The notes under the pieces are model-generated. The model was given only the letters and a program-made list of their open reading frames with translations, was not told where the DNA came from and made no database searches. Source: Candidatus Saganbacteria bacterium (lineage in GTDB: Bacteria > Margulisbacteria > WOR-1 > JAPLLA01). From it: a stretch of 45,268 nt of DNA. The translations under genes and the position numbers were made by a program. The stretch is taken from the NCBI GenBank assembly GCA_026387795.1, contig JAPLLA010000051.1:15194-60461 (forward strand), in the 5' to 3' direction. Numbering within the stretch: position 1 is the stretch's first letter; every line of letters begins with the position of its first letter. Shown here piece after piece: positions 24,718 to 34,161 of this stretch.

Positions 24718-26181
24718 ATGTTTTATCCGTCAAAAAAAGAATTCATGGAATTGAGCAAGCAAGGAAACCTGATCCCCGTATATAAAGAATTGGCTGCAGA
24801 TATGGAAACCCCGGTATCTGCTTACAGGAAGATTGATTCCAACTACTCCTTCCTTTTAGAGAGTGTAGAAGGAGGGGAACGCATTGCGCGTTATTCTTTC
24901 CTTGGCGCTGATCCCAACCTGATTTTTGCTTCTCATGGGGAAGAGATAACTATTTCCGTCAAAGGGAAAAAAGAAACTAAAAAAGGAAACCCATTTCACA
25001 TCCTAAAAGTGCTTCTTAATTCTTATAAGCCGGTAAAAATTGCTGGGTTGCCGCGCTTCCACGGCGGATTGGTTGGATACGTGGGTTATGATACAGTCCG
25101 TTTCTTTGAAAATATCCCGGATAAAAATATTGATGATTTGAAAGTTCCGGATCTGGAATTTGTGCTGACAGATACCATTCTGGTTTTTGACCATGTTAAG
25201 CATAAGATTTTGGTTATTTCTAATTCTCATGTAGAAGGGGATCCTGCGGTTGCCTATGATTTAGCGTGCAAGAAAATAGAAGCCTTAATTAGAAAATTGA
25301 GGAAGCCTTTGCCTGCTGACCGCACTGAATTTGACCTGCATGCTGCTTTAACAGGGAAGTTTAAATCCAATATCTCTGCGGATAAATATAAAGAAGCAGT
25401 CAAAAAAGCCAAGGAGCATATTGCAGCCGGGGATGTTATCCAAGTGGTCCCGTCCCAAAGGATTGAAACAGAGCTTAAAGTAAAACCCTTTAATGTTTAT
25501 AGGGCGCTTAGGATGATTAATCCTTCTCCGTACATGTTTTATCTCCATTTTGGAAAAACCATGTTGATTGGCGCTTCTCCTGAAACTATGGTTCGCTTAG
25601 AAGAAGGCGTAGCCACTATCCGGCCGATTGCAGGGACACGGCCAAGAGGGGCAAACGAAGCAGAAGACCTTTCTCTTGCAAAAGAGCTCTTAGCGGATCC
25701 AAAAGAGCGGGCAGAGCATGTGATGCTTGTAGATTTGGCTAGAAACGATCTTGGTCGTGTTTGCCAGTTTAATACTGTCAAAATGACCAGGGAAATGGAA
25801 ATAGAGCGCTATTCGCATGTCATGCATATTGTGAGTGAAGTAGAAGGGAAGATCCAAAAGGATAAAGATGCTTTTGATTTGTTGGAAGCATCTTTCCCTG
25901 CAGGAACAGTAACTGGTGCTCCAAAGGTAAGGGCCATGGAGATTATTGATGGGCTGGAAACTACCAGAAGAGGGCCCTATGCAGGAGCAGTAGGGTATTT
26001 TAGTTTTTCCGGAGATTTGGATACTTGTATTACTATCCGGACCATTTTGGTAAAAGATAAAAAAGCATATGTGCAAGCAGGTGCTGGTATTGTTGCTGAT
26101 TCAAATCCGGAAACAGAGTATCAAGAGACTTTAAATAAGGCACGCGCATTGCTTTCTGCGGTAAGCGTAGCTGGAGGATAA
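24718..26181 (+). CDS. trpE: Anthranilate synthase component I
   Basis: A 487-residue chorismate-using enzyme. The feedback site for tryptophan is LLESVEGGE (residues about 46-54). The C-terminal domain is complete: GASPETMVRLE, IAGTRPRG, EHVMLVDLARNDLGRV, FPAGTVTGAPKVRAMEIIDGLE, GAVGYFSFSGDLDTCITIRT and QAGAGIVADSNPETEYQE. It makes anthranilate from chorismate with ammonia supplied by TrpG. No trpG or other trp gene is next to it; it is embedded between transporter halves and rodA. The LLES motif supports TrpE over PabB. It has a strong GGGAGG ribosome site. Confidence 0.93.
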   Translation: MFYPSKKEFMELSKQGNLIPVYKELAADMETPVSAYRKIDSNYSFLLESVEGGERIARYSFLGADPNLIFASHGEEITISVKGKKETKKGNPFHILKVLLNSYKPVKIAGLPRFHGGLVGYVGYDTVRFFENIPDKNIDDLKVPDLEFVLTDTILVFDHVKHKILVISNSHVEGDPAVAYDLACKKIEALIRKLRKPLPADRTEFDLHAALTGKFKSNISADKYKEAVKKAKEHIAAGDVIQVVPSQRIETELKVKPFNVYRALRMINPSPYMFYLHFGKTMLIGASPETMVRLEEGVATIRPIAGTRPRGANEAEDLSLAKELLADPKERAEHVMLVDLARNDLGRVCQFNTVKMTREMEIERYSHVMHIVSEVEGKIQKDKDAFDLLEASFPAGTVTGAPKVRAMEIIDGLETTRRGPYAGAVGYFSFSGDLDTCITIRTILVKDKKAYVQAGAGIVADSNPETEYQETLNKARALLSAVSVAGG

Positions 26182-26186
26182 CAATC

Positions 26187-27428
26187 GTGATTAGTTTCAG
26201 GATGCTAAGGCATTCAGACCGTTCGCTCTGGTTTTGTGCAGGAGCACTTCTGGTCATTGGTTTTTTGGCATTGTTTAGTGCTACGTATATGACCGGGATT
26301 AAAAGCGGCGGAGACCCATTCTTTTTTGTACGCCGCCAATTTTCTTCTCTTTTTATTGCTATTTTAGCCATGGGTTTTGGCGCGTATTTGGATGTAACGT
26401 ACTATAAGAAATTATCACCTTGGATTTATGGAGTGATGATTTTTTCCCTTTTAGCAGTCATGTTTATAGGTTCTTCTGCTGCGGGTGCGCAGCGTTGGAT
26501 CTCTTTGGGATTCTTTAAGTTCCAGCCTTCCGAATTTTCTAAGCTGATGAGCATTATGGTTATTGCAGCTTATTTGGAGAATAAGAGGGGTAAGATTAAA
26601 GAAGTGCTCCAGCTTTTGCCGTTTCTGGCAATGGTTGCGATTCCTTGCTTGTTGATTTTTAAGCAGCCGGATTTAGGAACGGCTTTGGTAGTTATTGCTA
26701 TTTCGCTTGGGATGCTCGGTTTTGCCGAGGCTTCTCCTGTCTTATTTGTCCTGCTTTTAACCCCATTTGTCAGCATTGTTTTGAGTCCCTTTTTATGGGC
26801 TTGGATTATTTATCTGGCAATTTTATTTTTAACGCTTTATCTTTTTAGGGTGCGTATTTTTGAGTTTATTTTGGCGATGGGGATTAATATTGGGGTGGGG
26901 CTTGCTTTCCCTTTGATTTGGGGGATGCTTAGAGATTATCAAAGAATGAGAATCCTTTCATTTTTAAATCCCGGGCTTGACCCTTATGGGGTAGGCTATC
27001 ATACTTTGCAGTCAAAAATCGCGATCGGTTCAGGGTTTTTATTTGGCAAAGGTTTTTTGCATGGGACGCAAACGCAGCTTCAGTTTATTCCTGTGCAGCA
27101 GAGCGACTTTATTTTTGCGGTGATTGGAGAGGAATGGGGTTTTATTGGAGGGCTCGTTCTGCTAGCACTCTTTTTAGTAATTGTTTACCGTGCTTTTGCT
27201 TTAGCTTTTGAGACTCGGGATTCTTTTAGCAGCTTTGTAGCAGCAGGGATTGGGGTGATGATTCTGTTCCATGTGTTTGTAAACATTGGAATGACAACCG
27301 GAATGCTTCCTGTGGTTGGCATTCCGCTTCCCTTGGTAAGCTTTGGGGGAAGTTCGCTAGTGGTTACGCTAATGTCGATTGGGATACTTCAGAGTATTGC
27401 TATGAGAAGACATAAGTTAATTTTCTAA
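26187..27428 (+). CDS. rodA: Rod shape-determining SEDS glycosyltransferase RodA
   Basis: A 413-residue polytopic membrane protein of the SEDS family with about 10 hydrophobic segments. It starts at GTG 26187 behind GGAGG, 5 nt after trpE. KFQPSEFSKL, QPDLGTALV, LNPGLDPYGVGYHTLQSKIAIGSG, QQSDFIFAVIGEEWGFIGG and GIPLPLVSFGGSS are the family signatures. RodA polymerises glycan strands from lipid II for cell elongation, normally with a class B PBP (PBP2). The pairing with FtsW at 41876-42967 gives the window both elongation and division SEDS enzymes. RodA is preferred here by the FxFxPSE pattern and its separate location from mur genes. Confidence 0.88.
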   Translation: MISFRMLRHSDRSLWFCAGALLVIGFLALFSATYMTGIKSGGDPFFFVRRQFSSLFIAILAMGFGAYLDVTYYKKLSPWIYGVMIFSLLAVMFIGSSAAGAQRWISLGFFKFQPSEFSKLMSIMVIAAYLENKRGKIKEVLQLLPFLAMVAIPCLLIFKQPDLGTALVVIAISLGMLGFAEASPVLFVLLLTPFVSIVLSPFLWAWIIYLAILFLTLYLFRVRIFEFILAMGINIGVGLAFPLIWGMLRDYQRMRILSFLNPGLDPYGVGYHTLQSKIAIGSGFLFGKGFLHGTQTQLQFIPVQQSDFIFAVIGEEWGFIGGLVLLALFLVIVYRAFALAFETRDSFSSFVAAGIGVMILFHVFVNIGMTTGMLPVVGIPLPLVSFGGSSLVVTLMSIGILQSIAMRRHKLIF

Positions 27429-27585
27429 AAGTTGGTATTTTTAAATTTCATAATCCATTTTTCACGGATCCTTTCCCTGGATAATGATTTTCACAGGATT
27501 TCACGGATATATATATCCTGAGATATCCGGGACAATCAAAATCCAGCGATAGATCAGGGAAACGGGGATTAAGGAATTATAGCTA
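27429..27585. repeat. Intergenic repeat region between convergent rodA and lptC-like genes
   Basis: Three copies of TTTCAC(A)GGAT occur at about 27460, 27489 and 27499. A perfect 14-bp palindrome, GGATATATATATCC (27505-27518), and a wider pair CGGATAT...ATATCCG (27504-27529) follow. The hairpin could end transcription from both sides, although no long T tract follows. No gene is seen. Confidence 0.5.
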
Positions 27586-28842
27586 TTATTTTTTAACCTT
27601 AAACTCAGTTTGTACTTCGCCGATAGCCTCAAAACCCTCATCCTTAACCGATACCAGTACTTTCTTTGCTTTCAGCCACTCTTTATCTTTCTTTTTTAAG
27701 TAAACATTGCCTGTTAGCAGAATCTGGTCGTCTTTGTCTGTATATTTGCCTGAATCTGCTTTAGCTTCTTTGTTTTTAATTGTTACTGTTACACTCTCTT
27801 CTGCCAGCGCATCTTCGCTTTCAGTGTAGATTGTTAACAGGTCGGACTTTAGGATTGTTTTTTCTTTGATGCTCTCTTTTGTGTCCGGGTCGTCAATGTC
27901 TTTGATGGTTTCCGCTTTTAAAATGTCTGCGGTTTTGTTGATTATAGCTTCTACCTGGTTTTTAAGGGTCAGGGTCTTTTTATCCTGGTTGTACAGTGCT
28001 TCGCTTGCAAAGACCACTTTTTTGGGTTGGATAATCCGGACCGAACCTTGTGCGATGAGTTCTTTTGCCGGATCCGAGAAAATAGTTATTTTTTGGCACT
28101 CCAGAATAGTAGTTTTGTTTTTATCTTTATTTTTCACTTCCAGACTGATGTTTCCTTCGATCTCAATTTTTTCTTCTTTAAAGTAGTAATTAGCTTTATC
28201 TCCCTCTAGCGTTAGGTCTTTGCGAAAGATTGTTAAGCCTTTGGCAAAAAAGGCGTTTTTGGTTTGATGATCCACTTCCATAGCAATGGTTTTTACTGTA
28301 GTAGTCTTGCCCTTGATCATAATATCGCCCTCTAGGATGGATATTTTGGTTGGTTCAATGTACTTAAGATACGGGGTGTGGATTTTGGTGAACGAGTCTT
28401 TATTCTCTTTTTGCTCCGCAAATTTGCCCAGGTCTATTTCTATTTCCAAAAGAGGCCTTTTTTTGGGGAGGTCAGGGTCCCGGTCAAAGAATTCAATCTC
28501 TTTGCTGTACTTATGGAGCTGTACCAGGTTTGCTTTTAAGCTTTTGGCGATTAGCTGTTCATTCTGGTAGATACCGCCGGTTTTAATGTCTTTGAGTACA
28601 GTTACAACATTGTTTTTGCTTGCCCAGCCTTGTTCTGCATAAAGCCTATAGGAGAGCTTTCCTCCTTCTTTACCCACAACTTCCAGCTTGCCGAATTCGA
28701 GCACTTTTTCCGGAAGGGTAGTGGTAAAGTAATCCAGGTTTCCCGGGGCAAGAAAGAAAAATGCCAAGGCAAAGAGCATGATTGAGGCGCCGGTGCCCCA
28801 AAAAATAGCTTTCCAAGGAGGTTGTTCTTGATGGTGCTGCAT
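27586..28842 (-). CDS. LptC/LptA (OstA)-like envelope protein
   Basis: A 418-residue protein with one N-terminal membrane anchor (residues about 12-30) and then a long beta-strand-rich periplasmic part. The first third (LEFGKLEVVGKEGGKLSYRLYAEQG) has the feel of LptC. Later segments (LEGDKANYYFKEEKIEIEGNISLE, LLTGNVYLKKKDKEWLKAKKV) resemble OstA/LptA jelly-roll repeats. LptC and LptA carry lipopolysaccharide across the periplasm, so this suggests an outer membrane with an LPS-like lipid. It is about twice the length of LptC (about 190), so an LptC-LptA fusion or a repeated OstA protein is likely. The start codon lies 6 nt from a TATAAT box. Confidence 0.7.
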   Translation of the reverse strand: MQHHQEQPPWKAIFWGTGASIMLFALAFFFLAPGNLDYFTTTLPEKVLEFGKLEVVGKEGGKLSYRLYAEQGWASKNNVVTVLKDIKTGGIYQNEQLIAKSLKANLVQLHKYSKEIEFFDRDPDLPKKRPLLEIEIDLGKFAEQKENKDSFTKIHTPYLKYIEPTKISILEGDIMIKGKTTTVKTIAMEVDHQTKNAFFAKGLTIFRKDLTLEGDKANYYFKEEKIEIEGNISLEVKNKDKNKTTILECQKITIFSDPAKELIAQGSVRIIQPKKVVFASEALYNQDKKTLTLKNQVEAIINKTADILKAETIKDIDDPDTKESIKEKTILKSDLLTIYTESEDALAEESVTVTIKNKEAKADSGKYTDKDDQILLTGNVYLKKKDKEWLKAKKVLVSVKDEGFEAIGEVQTEFKVKK

Positions 28843-28848
28843 GTCTAA

Positions 28849-28877
28849 ATTATAGGGGAGTAATAGGCTTTAGTCTA
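28849..28877 (-). promoter_or_regulatory. Leaderless-type promoter of the LptC/LptA-like gene
   Basis: On the - strand TAGACT and a perfect TATAAT box are separated by 17 nt. Only 6 nt (TTAGAC) lie between the -10 box and the ATG at 28842, so transcription would begin on or next to the A of the start codon. No Shine-Dalgarno sequence is present. Confidence 0.65.
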
Positions 28878-28898
28878 TTGAAGGTTAGGGGTGTTCTT

Positions 28899-30071
28899 TT
28901 ATTTGAAAAATAATAAAGGATTAATGTTTTTGTTTAGTATCTTTTCTAGAGCAGGTAGATCTGTGTATTTTGCTAAAATTGAGTTCCTTCTAATTATAGA
29001 TAAAAACATCTTTAAGTAAACCACTTCCGAACCATGGAAGCCATCTATGAATTCTTTGTCTGTTATTTTTAGATTAGATACATCTGAGAAGTCGTAGAAA
29101 GCAAACCCATGTTTTAGAAATAATTTATTTAAAGGCTTTGGCAATAATTTTATGTACATGTATTTATTTTGCATGTTTTTCATTTGATTGATAATTGATG
29201 GCGCATAAGGGGGCAGGAACCCAATTACATAAATACCCTCTTTTTTACATTTTCTTAAGAATATTTCCAGGTCTTTAATCGATTCTTCCGAAATATTTTG
29301 GCCATATTCAAAACGACGTTCCCCTTTTAGAATTCTTGTTTTTGTATCCTTAAATTGATAGTCAGGGTTTTCAGGGAGATTAGCATTGTTTACCGTCCAA
29401 CCATAAAGGAAACTCCCGTCTTTTCTGAATCCATTGTTGTTTACTAAAGCATTGAGGCCTATTTTGTTTATTTCTTTATTTTTGACAAGCAATTGACTAA
29501 TGGTGAATTTATGCTGTAGGTAATCTAGGTATATCTTTGTAATGTTTTGATTGTTTATGATTTCTGATAAACAGGTCTTTCTGAAGAGGGATTTTTCTGA
29601 AGAACTATTGATTTCAGTATTAGCATTAATCCAATTTTGATTAAAGAAGTATTGATCAAGACCAATGATTATTATTTTAGGATGAACCCTTTCTGTTAAA
29701 AGGCGATTCAAGAAAAGATTTGAATGTTTTATTGTTGAGATGCCTCCGCCCGCATTAAAAAAACGGATATTCGGCACAAAAAACCATTCACGAAATTGCA
29801 TTGTTCTAGAAGTTCCTAAAACAAGAACTTCGGGCGTAATGCTTATTGTTGATTTTAATTTATAGTATTTATCCGGATTGCTATACGCTAAGCTAACAAG
29901 TTGCTTTTCTGGTAAGGATGTTTGGGCTTCTATTATTTTATCTATAGGGAGTATTTCTTTTGAGTAAATTAATACAAACAATGGGAAACCCAGGATGATT
30001 AATATGGGGAGGCAAAATATCCCTATCTTTAGAATGAATTTTTTTAATTCTTTAGTGTTTTGTTTTTTCAT
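28899..30071 (-). CDS. SGNH-hydrolase-like protein, MBOAT partner (DltD/AlgJ type)
   Basis: A 390-residue protein with one N-terminal membrane helix (about 12-33) and a periplasmic domain. VLVLGTSRTMQFREW (about residue 84-98) gives the GTSR form of SGNH block I. The late DGFHGSEVVYLKMF (about 338-351) gives the D-x-x-H catalytic pair. GGGISTIKHS may be block II and IIIIGLDQYFFN block III. SGNH proteins beside MBOAT acyltransferases finish transfer of an acyl group onto an extracytoplasmic polysaccharide. The gene starts 2 nt after the MBOAT stop, so the two act together. Overall sequence is divergent. Confidence 0.7.
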   Translation of the reverse strand: MKKQNTKELKKFILKIGIFCLPILIILGFPLFVLIYSKEILPIDKIIEAQTSLPEKQLVSLAYSNPDKYYKLKSTISITPEVLVLGTSRTMQFREWFFVPNIRFFNAGGGISTIKHSNLFLNRLLTERVHPKIIIIGLDQYFFNQNWINANTEINSSSEKSLFRKTCLSEIINNQNITKIYLDYLQHKFTISQLLVKNKEINKIGLNALVNNNGFRKDGSFLYGWTVNNANLPENPDYQFKDTKTRILKGERRFEYGQNISEESIKDLEIFLRKCKKEGIYVIGFLPPYAPSIINQMKNMQNKYMYIKLLPKPLNKLFLKHGFAFYDFSDVSNLKITDKEFIDGFHGSEVVYLKMFLSIIRRNSILAKYTDLPALEKILNKNINPLLFFK

Positions 30072-30073
30072 GA

Positions 30074-31573
30074 TTAAAACTGAAAATAGATAAACTGGGT
30101 ATTTTCTGTTCCATATTTTCCAAAAAATATAATACTAAAAATCAGGGCATAGTAAATAGACCATCTTAGCCATAGGGGTTGGTCTGTCAACATGTGCCTA
30201 ATTTTACCATGTCTTTGTATTAAGTGAACCGTTTCCATAAACCCGATAGAAATTACAGCAATGATGAATTCATTTAATGGTTGTCCTAGTAGTATTTGCT
30301 GTTTTAGAATTAGCATTATGGGGAAAAAGGAATGTGCTTGTGCCAAAATTGCCGGGACTTTTTCTATTCCAGAAAAAAGATGTGTCACAACATAAAAAGC
30401 GTCTTCTAGAGAGCTAGCCCTGAAAAATATCCAGGCGAAACAAGTTAAAGTAAAAGTTATAAATACTTTATTGATTTTATATAGTACGGGTAATTTGTCT
30501 AGATTTATGGCGCGTATTAATTTGTTCCTGGTTTTTTCGGTTACAACTCCAAAAATCAGATAAAACCCGTTTAAGGCTCCCCATATTATATAGGTCCAGT
30601 TAGCCCCGTGCCAGAGCCCACTGATTAAGAATGTAATAAATAGATTGAAATACCATCTGGGAGCAGAAACGCGATTGCCACCTAAAGAAATGTATAAATA
30701 GTCTTTAAACCATGTTGAGAGAGAAATGTGCCATCTTTTCCAGAATTCATTAATGGACTTAGAAAAATAAGGGCGATTAAAATTGTCCATAAGTTTGAAT
30801 CCCATAACCTGTGCTGCACCGATAGCTATGTCAGAATAGCCTGAAAAATCGCAGTAAATTTGAAAAGCGAAAAATATGGTTGCAATTATTAGGCTTATTC
30901 CTTGATAGTCATAGGGCTGGTTATAGACTTGATTAACAAATATCGCTAATCTATCAGCAATAACGACTTTTTTAAACATACCCCAAAGCATGAGTTTTAA
31001 TCCATCTACTATTCTTTGATATTCAAACTGATGTTCTTCATAGAATTGATGCAATAAGTTTTGTGGCCTTTCTATCGGCCCTGCGACTAATTGAGGGTAG
31101 AACATGACATATAAGGCATAAATTCCAAAATTGCATTCTGCTTTTTGATTCCCTCTATAAACCTCTATTACATAGCTTAAGCTTTGGAATGTGTGAAAAG
31201 AAAGCCCGATTGGTAATATTATTTTTAATAGTGGGATAGGGTAGTTCCAATGCAAAAAAGAGGCAATTGCTTCAAAGTTGGTATTAAAGAAGTTGAAATA
31301 TTTAAAAACGAATAGTACTAAGCAGGTAGCGATAATGCTGGTCATCAGGAAAAAGACCTTGGTGTCCCCTTTAGATTTTTCTATCCACATCCCTGCAAAA
31401 TAGTCTATGAGAATAGTTGTAAATAGGATAAAAATATAAGCGGGTATAAAGGCCATGTAAAAAATGCAGCTAGCGATTAAAAGTAGGAAGCACCGGTATT
31501 TATGTGGCAATAGAAAATAGAGAATTGTAACCGTTGGAAAAAACGTTAAAAATTGCCAGGAATTAAAAAGAAT
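30074..31573 (-). CDS. MBOAT O-acyltransferase (AlgI/DltB family), apparent AUU start
   Basis: A 499-residue membrane protein. A TTG at 31510 is the first standard start codon, but it cuts off a clearly homologous N-terminus. Upstream in frame lies ATT CTT TTT AAT TCC TGG, giving (M)LFNSWQFLTFFPTVTILY. This matches the highly conserved MLFNSxxFLxFFPxV opening of AlgI proteins. The ATT is preceded by an in-frame TAA and, 5 nt upstream, by AGGAGA. I therefore infer initiation at AUU. Later features are PQLVAGPIERP, QIYCDFSGYSDIAIG, NFNRPYFSKSINEFWKRWHISLS and the catalytic-His region SGLWHGANWTYI. It passes an acyl group across the inner membrane to the SGNH partner. Confidence 0.85.
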   Translation of the reverse strand: MLFNSWQFLTFFPTVTILYFLLPHKYRCFLLLIASCIFYMAFIPAYIFILFTTILIDYFAGMWIEKSKGDTKVFFLMTSIIATCLVLFVFKYFNFFNTNFEAIASFLHWNYPIPLLKIILPIGLSFHTFQSLSYVIEVYRGNQKAECNFGIYALYVMFYPQLVAGPIERPQNLLHQFYEEHQFEYQRIVDGLKLMLWGMFKKVVIADRLAIFVNQVYNQPYDYQGISLIIATIFFAFQIYCDFSGYSDIAIGAAQVMGFKLMDNFNRPYFSKSINEFWKRWHISLSTWFKDYLYISLGGNRVSAPRWYFNLFITFLISGLWHGANWTYIIWGALNGFYLIFGVVTEKTRNKLIRAINLDKLPVLYKINKVFITFTLTCFAWIFFRASSLEDAFYVVTHLFSGIEKVPAILAQAHSFFPIMLILKQQILLGQPLNEFIIAVISIGFMETVHLIQRHGKIRHMLTDQPLWLRWSIYYALIFSIIFFGKYGTENTQFIYFQF

Positions 31574-31608
31574 TTATTTCTCCTATCTTTTGCTTTTTAA
31601 GTAGAAGT

Positions 31609-31637
31609 AAAATAACATAAAAGGAGGTTAAAGGCAA
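31609..31637 (-). promoter_or_regulatory. Promoter of the MBOAT-SGNH operon
   Basis: On the - strand TTGCCT and TATTTT are separated by 17 nt, with an upstream TG making an extended -10 (TG-T-TATTTT). The -10 box is 35 nt from the ATT start, leaving room for the AGGAGA ribosome site. Confidence 0.55.
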
Positions 31638-31688
31638 TATTGTTTGTTTAGGGAGCAATGATTTAATTGCGCCAAATGTTTTAGTCCA

Positions 31689-31717
31689 TTGAGGGGAATA
31701 AATCTTTGTGTTATAAT
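31689..31717 (+). promoter_or_regulatory. Promoter of the gap-pgk transcript
   Basis: TTGAGG and a perfect TATAAT box lie 17 nt apart, with an extended TG-T before the -10. The -10 box is 38 nt from the gap ATG, and a strong AGGAGGG ribosome site is in the leader. Confidence 0.85.
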
Positions 31718-31740
31718 CTTTTTTTCGTGTTTTAAAATAA

Positions 31741-32826
<1,086 letters not shown>

Positions 32827-32841
32827 AGGGCAACTAAAGTG

Positions 32842-32925
32842 TTGGAAACCTGAGGCTGAATGCCTCGGTTTCCAAATAGAGGCTTAAAATATTTAGGAAA
32901 CCGCGACATTTAGTCGCAGGTTTCC
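32842..32925. repeat. Paired opposed-hairpin element, copy 1 (between gap and pgk)
   Basis: Hairpin A (32842-32875) has outer arms TTGGAAACC/GGTTTCCAA, inner stem GAGGC/GCCTC, loop TGAAT and a bulged T on the left arm. Hairpin B (32896-32925) has arms GGAAACC/GGTTTCC, inner stem GCGAC/GTCGC, loop ATTTA and a bulged A on the right. B has the form of A read on the opposite strand. The same paired element occurs at 40413-40502. Confidence 0.9.
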
Positions 32926-32955
32926 GGTTAATGAAGTTGAGATGGAGGCAGGAGT

Positions 32956-34155
32956 ATGAACAAGAAAACCATCGTGGATATTTCCGATAATGATCTTAAA
33001 GGTAAAAGGGTTTTGGTCCGCTGCGATTTTAACGTGCCGCTGGATGAAAAACTTGCTATTACCAACGACAAAAGGATCAAAGCTTCTCTCCCCACGATTA
33101 AATATTTATTGGATAGAGGAGCAAAGCTGGTTCTTTGTTCCCACCTTGGCCGTCCCAAGGGGGTACAAGACGAATTGCGTTTAACTGCGGTAGGAGTACG
33201 GTTATCAGAATTACTGGGAAAGCCAGTAAAGAAGCTCGATGATTGCGTGGGTCCCCAGGTAGAAGCAGCAGTAGCAGCCATGAAGGATGGGGATGTGATA
33301 CTGCTTGAAAACCTCCGTTTCCACAAGGAAGAAGAAGCCAATGACCCAGCTTTTGCAAAACAATTAGCTTCTTTGGCAGATATATATGTAAGTGATGCTT
33401 TTGGTACAGTGCACCGTGCTCATGCGTCCACTGCCGGGGTAGCGGCTTATCTTCCTGCATATGCAGGGTTTTTGATCCAAAAAGAATTGGATTTCTTGGG
33501 TAAAGCTCTCACAGATCCTGCTCGTCCTTTTGTGGCTATTCTTGGAGGGGCCAAGGTTTCTTCCAAACTGGGAGTGATCAAGAACCTGCTCAAAAAAGTA
33601 GACATTTTAATTATTGGTGGTGGGATGGCTTACACCTTTTTTAAGGCACGCGGGATTGATGTTGGGAATTCTTTGGTGGAACCGGATTTGCTAGGAGAGG
33701 CCAAAGAGATTTTAAAAGCAGCGATTGATGAAGAAGTTCCTCTTCTTTTGCCGATTGACCACGTAGTTGCTAAAGAGTTTAAAGCAGATTCAGAGTTTAA
33801 AGTTGTTCCTCGTACTACCATCCCTGACGAGTGGCAGGGAGTGGACATTGGTCCGGAAACTGTGATCAAGTTTAGCAATGCTATCAAAGATGCCAAAACT
33901 ATTATCTGGAACGGTCCAATGGGGGTTTTTGAGTTTGACGAATTTGCCAAAGGTACGATTGCTATTGCCCAAGCAGTAGCGGATGCTACATCAAAAGGAG
34001 CGATTTCAATTGTGGGCGGAGGGGACTCCATTTCTGCACTCAAGAAATCCGGGCTTTCCGACAAAATCAGCCACATTTCTACGGGTGGTGGAGCCTCGCT
34101 GGAATTTTTGGAGGGAATCGAGCTTCCTGGGATTGCTTGCCTCCAAAACAAATAA
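32956..34155 (+). CDS. pgk: Phosphoglycerate kinase
   Basis: A 399-residue two-domain kinase. The N-terminal substrate loop [13 protein letters not shown] (residues about 18-30), CSHLGRPKG (about 60-68) and the hinge region are intact. The C-terminal nucleotide domain shows [19 protein letters not shown] (about 194-212), the GPMGVFE segment (about 322) and [15 protein letters not shown] (about 353-367). It makes ATP and 3-phosphoglycerate from 1,3-bisphosphoglycerate. It follows gap, with the hairpin element between, and a tRNA gene begins 6 nt after its stop, so all three may be one transcript. Its GGAGGCAGGAG ribosome site lies just after the hairpins. Confidence 0.95.
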   Translation: MNKKTIVDISDNDLKGKRVLVRCDFNVPLDEKLAITNDKRIKASLPTIKYLLDRGAKLVLCSHLGRPKGVQDELRLTAVGVRLSELLGKPVKKLDDCVGPQVEAAVAAMKDGDVILLENLRFHKEEEANDPAFAKQLASLADIYVSDAFGTVHRAHASTAGVAAYLPAYAGFLIQKELDFLGKALTDPARPFVAILGGAKVSSKLGVIKNLLKKVDILIIGGGMAYTFFKARGIDVGNSLVEPDLLGEAKEILKAAIDEEVPLLLPIDHVVAKEFKADSEFKVVPRTTIPDEWQGVDIGPETVIKFSNAIKDAKTIIWNGPMGVFEFDEFAKGTIAIAQAVADATSKGAISIVGGGDSISALKKSGLSDKISHISTGGGASLEFLEGIELPGIACLQNK

Positions 34156-34161
34156 GATAAT

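Noticed and set aside
24718..26181. Assigning the chorismate enzyme as PabB
   Set aside because: The tryptophan-binding LLES motif in the N-terminal domain favours TrpE.
27586..28842. Antisense open frames on the + strand over the LptC-like gene (such as 27866-28186)
   Set aside because: They have no ribosome sites or family resemblance and are shadows of the real gene's codon use.
32842..32925. Reading the paired hairpins as a short CRISPR array
   Set aside because: Units alternate in orientation, there are only two per site, spacers are 17-20 nt, and no cas gene is near.
32842..32925. Reading the hairpins as ordinary terminators between gap and pgk
   Set aside because: No T-tract follows either hairpin in either copy, and genes on both sides are co-directional with no promoter visible in between.
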